From positions 1 to 10,440 of the forward strand of contig BBXU01000216.1 in NCBI GenBank assembly GCA_001598975.1: a stretch of 10,440 nucleotides of DNA. Direction: 5' to 3'. The notes under the pieces are model-generated. The model had not been told where the DNA came from. It saw only the letters and a list, made by a program, of their open reading frames with translations, and ran no database searches. Each line of letters opens with the position of its first letter. The first letter of the stretch is position 1. Origin of the DNA: Parachlorella kessleri. Taxonomy: Eukaryota; Chlorophyta; Trebouxiophyceae; Chlorellales; Chlorellaceae. This document shows positions 1 to 7,900 of the stretch, piece after piece. The translations under genes and the position numbers were made by a program.

Positions 1-575
1 CTAAGGCCACTGGAAGAGGAGATGCAGCTCAACTGCATGCTGCAATGCGACATGCTGTCAACCGGAAAATGCACAGTTGTGATGTAACAAAGATGAACGG
101 ATCATCACAGTGCTCAGGACCTTGCCCGCCCGCCACAGACTGTGTGTGACCCAAAGTATAGCTGCGGAATGCCTGGCAGTGCCTGGGCTGAATGCAGGGT
201 GCTCTCCACGGTACCTGCGGCAGTGATTGAGCTCAGCCTCTGGCCGCCGCTTGCTTCCTCAGGAGGGCTCTTCAGTCCTATGGCACGATACTTGACAAAG
301 AAAGAAGATTACACAGTCACATACCCAACAGCTACTCAACTACGCATGTCAAGAGCATGCCACTGCCTCCTTTTCGTCCACTATGTACGTCATTACTTCC
401 CCCATCAACACTTCCCTAAAACGAATGATCAAGGCGGATGACCAATTCCTTTGACGCTGCTACCGCAGCCACCGGCAAGCAAGCAACCAGCAACAGGACA
501 TAACAGCAACAGAGCGCTACTAGTCACTAGCCCACCCAACACCAGCAGAAGAGCCACACAACATGGAACAAGCCA

Positions 576-593
576 CAGTGCAGTGCAGTGCAG
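576..593. repeat. Short tandem repeat, pentamer CAGTG
   Basis: Three full copies of CAGTG followed by a partial copy (CAG) run without interruption. It is a microsatellite-like run in non-coding DNA with no visible function. Confidence 0.85.
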
Positions 594-779
594 ACGTCGC
601 TCAAACGCAGGCAAGAGAGCCGGTAGGAACTAGATTAGTAGGCATTAGTCGTGCAATCAAAACACTCGCACAAACAATCTCCTAACACACAAACACGTGG
701 GGACCACAACGTGCCTTTGAAAAAATTGCAAATGCTACGAGGGACATGGAGTATGCATCAACCCCACACACCGGTCTGT

Positions 780-784
780 TTACA
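780..784 (-). terminator. Candidate polyadenylation signal TGTAA for gene 1
   Basis: TGTAA on the minus strand (TTACA on the plus strand). This pentamer is the usual chlorophyte polyadenylation signal. It is the first minus-strand copy I find downstream of the proposed gene 1 stop, which implies a 3' UTR of about 1.1 kb, long but possible. A variant signal closer to the stop cannot be excluded. Confidence 0.3.
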
Positions 785-1290
785 AGACAGCGGCGGACGG
801 AAGGGTCGATGGTAGCTAGACAGGCGAGCCAGGAATGCAAGCAGACCCTAAACAGTTCATATTCAGGTAGGTAAGAACACATCGGAAAGCCCTTAAAAAG
901 ACTTTTGTTTCTGAATCACAATCAAGGGATTTCTTGCCGACGCCCCATCCAGGAAAGTAGCTGAAAACTCCGTAACAACAGCCCCTGCCACGCCTGGGCC
1001 TGGGTAGGGCAACCCTGCCGGCAGCATAGCCCCCCCTCACGCCAGCCTCTAGACAAGCACACGTGGAAAGCACACAGACACCAAAACCGGGCTCTGCACG
1101 AACCAAATGCCACATGCTCCGTGGGAGGAAGGAACGGAGGCAATGAAACTTGCAAAGCAAGAAAGCAAGAGGAGGGGTTGGAACCCGGGGTTGGGGTGCT
1201 GGTTTTGACTGCCGTGACTTGGTAACAATACCAGCCAGCCTGCCAATCTCACGATGCGGCCAACAGGGGCAAAGAAGAAGGGCCTCCGGG

Positions 1291-1339
1291 GCCCAGACCA
1301 GCAGAAAAGACACACTTTCGCCCAGACCAGCAGAAAAGA
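1291..1339. repeat. 20-base direct repeat, two copies, 29-base period
   Basis: The 20-base unit starting GCCCAGACCAGC occurs identically at 1291-1310 and 1320-1339, separated by 9 bases. It lies in the non-coding region downstream of gene 1. It looks like a recent local duplication. I see no inverted repeat or coding content tied to it. Confidence 0.9.
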
Positions 1340-1868
1340 AACAATGTGGTACACCTGCCATTCGTGTTGGCTTGTTGCGTCGCTCATTCCTTCAAAATCT
1401 GTCGCCGCCCAAACATCTTGTGGGCGGAGCCTGCCTGTCCCTCACTGAGCGGCCAGGCAGCCACGAAAAAACTTAACTGGCCCTCAACCTCCATGTAAGC
1501 CCAACTTTGTTCATTTGCCCACGCTTCTGAAGCCCTCTTCTGCTGCAGCCCTGGGGCCTCCTTCAACCAGCTGCTACCCTAGCATCCCCTCAATCAACCT
1601 GCTCCTCAAGGCTAGCTAGCACCGAGCCACCAGCGACAGAGCGCGCCCTTCAACTAGCAACCCTCTTCAACACAGAAAACACCCACACTGTCCACACCTC
1701 CACACTAAGCGCACCTTTGCACTTTGGCAACTCCCAACCAACTGTGCCAAGGAGGGTTCTTTCTGGCCAAATCCCATGCCGAAGGGACGGCATCCATTTC
1801 ACCTGCCAAAGCAGGCCTCAATGCGAGTAGACATCGCTTCCTCTTGTGGTCTTCCAGGGCTCCGCTAC

Positions 1869-1929
1869 TCAGGCAGCCGCACTGCCCCCCCTGCGCGCCT
1901 GCTGTCTCACAAATTGCTGCAGCCGCAGC
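1869..1929 (-). CDS. Gene 1 exon 12, last exon and C-terminus
   Basis: The acceptor has a T-rich tract (CTTTTTTCGTTCCTAATGCAG). The exon completes codon 1174 and reads LRLQQFVRQQARRGGSAAA before TGA at 1871-1869. The LxLQQFVRQQ helix directly after KLDVLR matches the closing helix expected after the KLD motif of MPND-like RAMA domains, which supports this exon over the read-through alternative. Confidence 0.78.
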
Positions 1930-4900
1930 CTGCATTAGGAACGAAAAAAGTAGATGAGGGTCGGCTCAAGCCTTCACACGCAGGCAGTTACCAAGAGCAG
2001 CCCCGCAGCTACCAGACAGGGTTGCCATGGGGATCCGCCACTCTATGCAGAAGGAGCAGGATGGGTTCTGGGCAATCACACTCGTCACTTAGTCAAGCCG
2101 ATACAACCCTCACAAACAGCCTGCCGAACAGACAGCAGCTAGCGCCGGACACGAGCACCATACATAGTGTTGCCAGCACCGCATCGCATACAAACATAAA
2201 AAGCAAACGCCTCGACAAGCACATTGCCCAGCAGCCCCTGTCACCCAGCTCATTGGCATTTCCGCACAGCTGGCGGTAGCAAGCAGCGCAGCATGGGTCA
2301 AAGCAGGCGTCTCATGCACAGCACAGCGCACCTGAGCACGTCCAGCTTCTCCCCATTCCACGCCACCTCCTTCCAACCATCACAGGACTGGCGTGAGGGG
2401 TTGCGCTCCCGCAACACCACCAGAGCAAACTTCGAGATGGCGCGGAAGCGGCTGCCAGCATAGCGGATGGCGCCTGCAGATTCATGGAGAGAAGTTGAAA
2501 AACAGGCGGACTGCAAGGTCCACTGTGCTAGCAAGCACGCACCCTGGCGCTACTTCGCACGATGCCACAGCACGAGCTTCCTCAATCCAAACGGCCCGGT
2601 GCAATACGGAAAGGCGCATGCCTACGATAGGACAAGTGAGGTAAAGCTGCTACAGCAGCGGAGCCAGCCCGCGCCACTGCGCTGCAGCATTGCATGCACA
2701 GCAACCGGTTCTGTCAGACATTACACATGGGCACCAAAAGAAGAAAGGGCCATGCGGCAGGGAAGCAGGCATGCCCGTGCCGCCCCCCTTGGGAACTGGC
2801 TACCCAGAGCATCAAGGCAAAGCATCTTGTGGACAGCAGTGGCCACCCACCGTCATCCTCAATCACAGCCGCGACCTCCTGTGTCCCCACAGTGAACTGG
2901 TACTGGCCAGGCCTCATGAAGCCGCTCTCAACCAACTCAGCAAAGCTGGGCTTGCCCTTGCTGTCCGCGCGCTGCAAGCGCTGCGCCGTTGGCCCGGCGC
3001 GCCGGGCGCCGGCGCCAGAGCGGGCTGCACAGCAGGGTCAGGCCACAGCACGGTCGGTGACTCCCAAGCTCTGCCAGGCTGAGTGGCAATCTTGCATGCA
3101 TATTCTGTTTCAACTCGCGTGCTTCCAAGAGAACACCAGCACTGTACATGACTTGCCAGCAGGCCTTTTGGAAGCAGCCCAAAACCTGCTTGCGGGCTGC
3201 ATGGCCGCCTGGCTCACACTGCTGCGCTGCCTAGCTGCACCACCGGTGCACCTTGGAAAGTGGCCTACGCACAAGCCTCCTCCATCACTGCCGAAAATGT
3301 CTCCCCTTCTTCCTGTCACTGCTTCCCCGGCTCCCACCTTTGCGAGCGGCAGCTGTCTGACGGGGGGTGGGCGCAGCGCTCGGCTGGGCAGTAGCATGCA
3401 CGCCGTGGGCAGCGGGCACAGCAAGCCCTGATATGGTTTCATAGCCGCCTCTGAGGCTACCGGCAGCAGCGGCAGCCCGCTGACGCTTGGCCGGGGGCAT
3501 GCCAGAGCGGGCGGCTGGGGCTGTTCCACTGATGGCCAGGAACTGGTCTGACAGGGGCACGCTGGCGGGGGCGGTGTGTCGGGGTGAGTAATGGTGGCCG
3601 GTGCGCTCTTGCAGCCGCCGGGATACGCGCGCGGCAGCTGCAGCAAGCAAGCAGAGAATGGAATAATTCCATCTTGGTGCCTGGTTTGGTGTTTGTCGAT
3701 GCCAAGGACTACACATACCCTGCCGTAGCAGCGGGATCACGCCGGTATGCAGCCAAAATCCCATCGCTCTACTTCCAATATTCCACCAGCTCATCAGCTT
3801 TTCTGTTGGGAATGCATCTGGGCAACCACCCTACCAACCTCCTTGCCCATGACCCAACACCTATGGTAGCCCACAAAGCAGTCACCCCTAAAACCATGCA
3901 CAGGGAACCCACCTGCTGACGCGGCCCCACGCCTGCGCAGGCGGCTGTTCCCAAAAAAGTCCAGCTCATCCACCAGGTCATCATCAGTCAGCGGCGCGTC
4001 ATCCTCCACCCGGTAATCCTCGTCCCCGTCGTCATACACAGCCTCCGCCTCGACCACGGCCCCTGCTGCACCCTCCAGGGCGACACCTGTCCCCGCCGCC
4101 GCGGCGCCGGCAGCGGCGGCGGCGGTTGGGCTGCCCATCGGCGCCCCCGCACGCGCACGCGTGGTCATCACCACCACGGGCGCAGGGGCGGCGCCGGCGC
4201 CGGCGCCGCTGCCGGCGAGGTTCAGGGCTAACAGCGTGGGCGGCTCTCGCAAGGGCGGGGGCTGAGGACGGAGCAGGGTGGCGCGGCTGGCACCAGCTAC
4301 AAGGCTGCAGGAATTGGCAGGGGTGGAAGCATGGCATCGATGGGAGCCGTGAATGGTCTGCCGTCATTGTGAATGTTGGCATTCATATTAGGTATATAGA
4401 TTGTATTACGTATAACATACAAGTCCAGCACCTACATGCATATGTATTAACCCAAACCACCCTCAAGCTGCCTGAAAGACCCCATCCCACCTGCCACGGA
4501 ATCCGATCCTGTGCCCGGTAGCTGCACGGCGCAGCAGCGGGCTGCTGCTCACACCTTCATCTAGCTCTGTCGAGCCACGCTTGCTACCCGCCACTGCAGC
4601 ACACAAAAAACGCACAGGGGTCACGTGCAGGGTGACCGTTGGGGTCTTGAGCACCAACTAGCAACTGGCAAATGCAGCAGGCACAGGTCTATTATCTCAA
4701 CTTAGGGGACAATTATGGCCAAATTGCCATGTGGCACCACACTAGCAAGACTGTCACCGAGCACCACACTCGATAGGCTACCCAAGTCCAAGACCCCAGG
4801 CTGGCAAGCCATCTCGCTCGGTCGGTTCAGGCAATCAACACACAGGTTGTAGGCTCTTACTGGGCAAGCAGTGGACCCCCATTGGCAGAGCATCACTGCT

Positions 4901-7900
4901 TACCCGCCACGCTGGGCAGGTTGCTGCCGTCCCTGCTGCTGTTGTCGGCGGCTGTGCTGCCTGTCGCGGGGGCGCCAGACAGGCGGGGGTTCCACCACAT
5001 GTTCCCCACATGCACCACAACCTGGGGGTCACGCTCCGGCCCGGCCCTGCAGCATACAAAGCAACCTCAAAACTTCAGCAATGCTTCTTGTGTCAGACAG
5101 GACTATTATCTAATGGGGCAAGTGTCTCCCCCCAAACATGCAACAACACTCACCAAACACCCCGCAGGCCAGAACAAGCACCAAGCTCAATACAGGACAG
5201 AGCATGACCTGCCTGCTGTCATGCTCGTGCTCGCAGCCCGTGAATAAAGACAACCACACCCGAGGCTTGCGCGCAAACCACTCAAACCCTTATCGCTTGC
5301 CAACCTGTTGCCCACCTGCCATGAGGCCAACTTCCCCGACTCAACCTTGCGCACCTGCGATTCTCCCTGATTGCCTCCCGCATGCGGGCCTTCAGGTCAG
5401 TGCCCCGCAGGTGCTGCTCGCTCACAAACAAGTAGCCCACGGCTGTTCCGGGCAGGCTGGAGCAGAAGCGCTCCCAGGCCTGAAGCAGGGGAGAGAGAGG
5501 GGGAGGAGCGCAGGGCAGGTCTGATGAGCCCACAGCAAGTAGGGGCGCCAACATGACTGCAGACGGGGGGGTGCATGCCCAGCATGCAGCATGCACCTGT
5601 CCTTGCATTCCATGCCCTTGCAAGTACAACCTGGCTAGTATATACCCAGCGACTGTACTGCCACACCAGTCACAAGCCGGCATCCCAGCATCAACCAGTA
5701 GCTAGTTCAGCCAGCGGAGCGCATCACCCAGCCCACCTCCTGGCTGACTGCAAAGTTCTCTCCCACATTCACAGCCCAGATGCGGCGCAGCTTCAACACG
5801 TCTATCAGCCGGTCCAGCTGCACGTCCCCCATGCCGTGCTCGAAGTTCTGCAGCACACGCGAGACAAGGAGGAGGTTAAGACATACATTTTGCCAGGCGA
5901 TGCTGGCGGTCCCAGTAGGCACAGCAGGCAGTATCGTTCATGTGATGCCCCTTCTAGAGCGGGACCCCTTGGTTTTCAGGTCCACAGCACACTGCCTTTG
6001 AATGCCATGCCCCATCACCCCGCAAGGACTGTCAGCGCACTTCACCCATAACACACCCCGCCACGACTTCAGGCAAACATCGCTATTGAAGTGCTTGCAA
6101 GCACAACTGTACCAGCGGCTGTACCCCTACAAGCGACTTCACAATTGACTGGAAGCTGCCGGTACCCTTGGCCCACACCACCCTCCGATCCCACCTGGAT
6201 ATACAGGGCCTCCACCCGGGTGTTCACTGCCAGAGCCTGCAGTACAGCGTCCAGTACATAGGGCGGTACATCCGCTCGCAAGTACCGCCGCAGCCGCAGC
6301 ACCCTCCCCTCCGCCTCAAACTCGGTGCTGCTGCACCGCAGCAGCTCCAGGAAGCGCGCAAAGGCGGGGGAGGCCGGCGGCGCCGGCGCCGGCGCCAGCC
6401 CCAGCGCTGGCAGCGGCAGTGAGCCGACACCCAGGAGGGATGGCGGGGGTGCTGCCAGGCTTGAGAGCAGGTGGTTGGAAGGGCCAGAGGCCACCGGGGG
6501 GTGGCAGTGTAGGGGCAGCGGAGGGGGCGGGACGGGCATCCCCGCAGCCGTACCGCAGCTGGGTGCAAAGGGCGTCACCAGCCCCTCTAAGCAGGGCTCA
6601 GCACCCAGAAGGCTGCTGGCCGTGTTGTCGGCTACCGCGCCGGGCCCCAGGGGTGCTCCAGCAGCAGCGTGGGTGGTTGACAGAGACGCAAAGGCAGGCT
6701 GCGAGAGTGGGCCTGGGATGGCGACGCTTGGCTGGATGGTGACATCCATACACTCCTCAACCGCCGCGAGGGGTTCGTCCGCCAGGCTGTCCACCGCCCC
6801 AGGGAGGGTCATGAGGGAGAGTGAGGATGCCACTCCCAGCACCCGCCGCACCCCCTCTCCAGTCATGATAGCTGCGGCGACAAAAAGCGCAACACTTCAC
6901 TGGCAGCCGTGTCACACAGGGTGCCGGCATACACCACCCCTTCGTGGCCTGCACACAAACTCTAGCAGGCATCCTGTCAAAGTGTCACGAAGCGTCCCAC
7001 GGCGGGTAGCCCCTCCCCTTCCCATACACACTCACAGTCCACCAGTACCAAGCCAAACCCAGGTACCCCACCCGCCATGCAAGCCAAGAAGGCACGTGTT
7101 TCAAGAGCCCACGCCTCACCATCGCGTGGCAGCGGGTAGACAAAGCCACCATCGCCCTCCTCCCCGTCCTCGCTACCCTCCAGCTGCATGGCAGTGGGCC
7201 CGGATGCAGCGGCACAGGCAGCAGGCAAAGCGCTGCCACCCTGAGTCCCTAGCGGCACCCCACAGGGAGCCTCCACAACGGCTGGCTCTGCGCAGAAGCC
7301 AACGCGCCGGCGGCGAGGGCTCTCAATGCTGCCCTCCCTAGTTGTTGGACATGAGACCGCGCCATGTGCGCGCGATGAGGTGTTGGACTCGTCATCGGAT
7401 GAGTCGTCACTGTCGCTGCCATGCTCAGAGGAGCTTCCTCCATCGTCAGAGTAGTCGCTGTAATACTGTGCGGCACGCTGAGCTTTGTGCCACTCACCCT
7501 GCGAACAGGTGTAGAATCCATTGGCCACTCAACTTTGCTTGCACGTGTCGCCAGGCCTTTGCTGGTACACAAATAACAGTGCGGGACGTTGGCGAACACT
7601 CAATGAGGCTGCTAGCATACTAGGACAACACCGAAGTTGGGTGATCTGCACAAACAGCGCTAAAGCTACGTCTGGAGGCAACAATGGAGGTTCACTAGGA
7701 CAGGACATGACTGGGTAAGCTCCCCTCCCCAAGGCTGGCGGAGCACCAGATCAACAACAAGGCAGGGTTGCACGACTCATGATCACCTTGTGCAGCTTGG
7801 CCAGCTGTATCATGCCGCCCCCGCTGCTCTTGCTGGGTGACAGCACGCCCGGCGCACATGTCGGGGACAGCGGCAGGACGCCGTCGCTGCCAGGCCCTGC

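Larger units (their letters stand above)
1..1868. other. Non-coding region downstream of gene 1
   Basis: I find no convincing coding exon on either strand here. Open frames are short, of odd composition, and not joined by good splice sites. The part next to 1869 is most simply the 3' UTR of gene 1; the rest is intergenic or the end of a neighbour outside the window. TGTAA motifs occur on the minus strand at 784-780 and 313-309, and on the plus strand at 83-87 and 1494-1498. The plus-strand motif at 83-87 could serve a gene entering from the left edge, but no coding end for such a gene is visible. Two small repeats at 576-593 and 1291-1339 are listed separately. Confidence 0.5.

Noticed and set aside
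816..1387. Overlapping minus-strand open frames of up to 181 codons in the left region
   Set aside because: Cys/Pro/Leu-rich composition, no domain, no good splice partners, and several competing frames of similar length. Treated as non-coding.
2298..2332. Gene 1 ending by read-through after exon 11 (TGA at 2300-2298)
   Set aside because: The read-through tail (CAVLCMRRLL) does not fit the closing helix of RAMA domains, whereas splicing to 1929-1869 supplies LRLQQFVRQQ with a strong acceptor. Kept only as a possible isoform.
2694..3431. Plus-strand open frame of 245 codons
   Set aside because: It spans exon 10 and its flanking introns antisense, with no recognisable domain, while the minus strand carries the RAMA half-domain here.
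4032..4382. Arg-rich minus-strand frame starting from ATG near 4382 and overlapping exon 8
   Set aside because: The run of Arg codons comes from the GGCGCC repeat read out of frame, and it stops at 4032. The acidic frame joins exons 7 and 9 in phase.
6325..7341. Plus-strand open frame of 338 codons opposite exons 2 and 3 of gene 1
   Set aside because: It is Arg/Pro/His-rich and low in ordinary hydrophobic pattern, and crosses introns and exons of gene 1 without its own splice or start signals. A shadow of GC-rich coding sequence.
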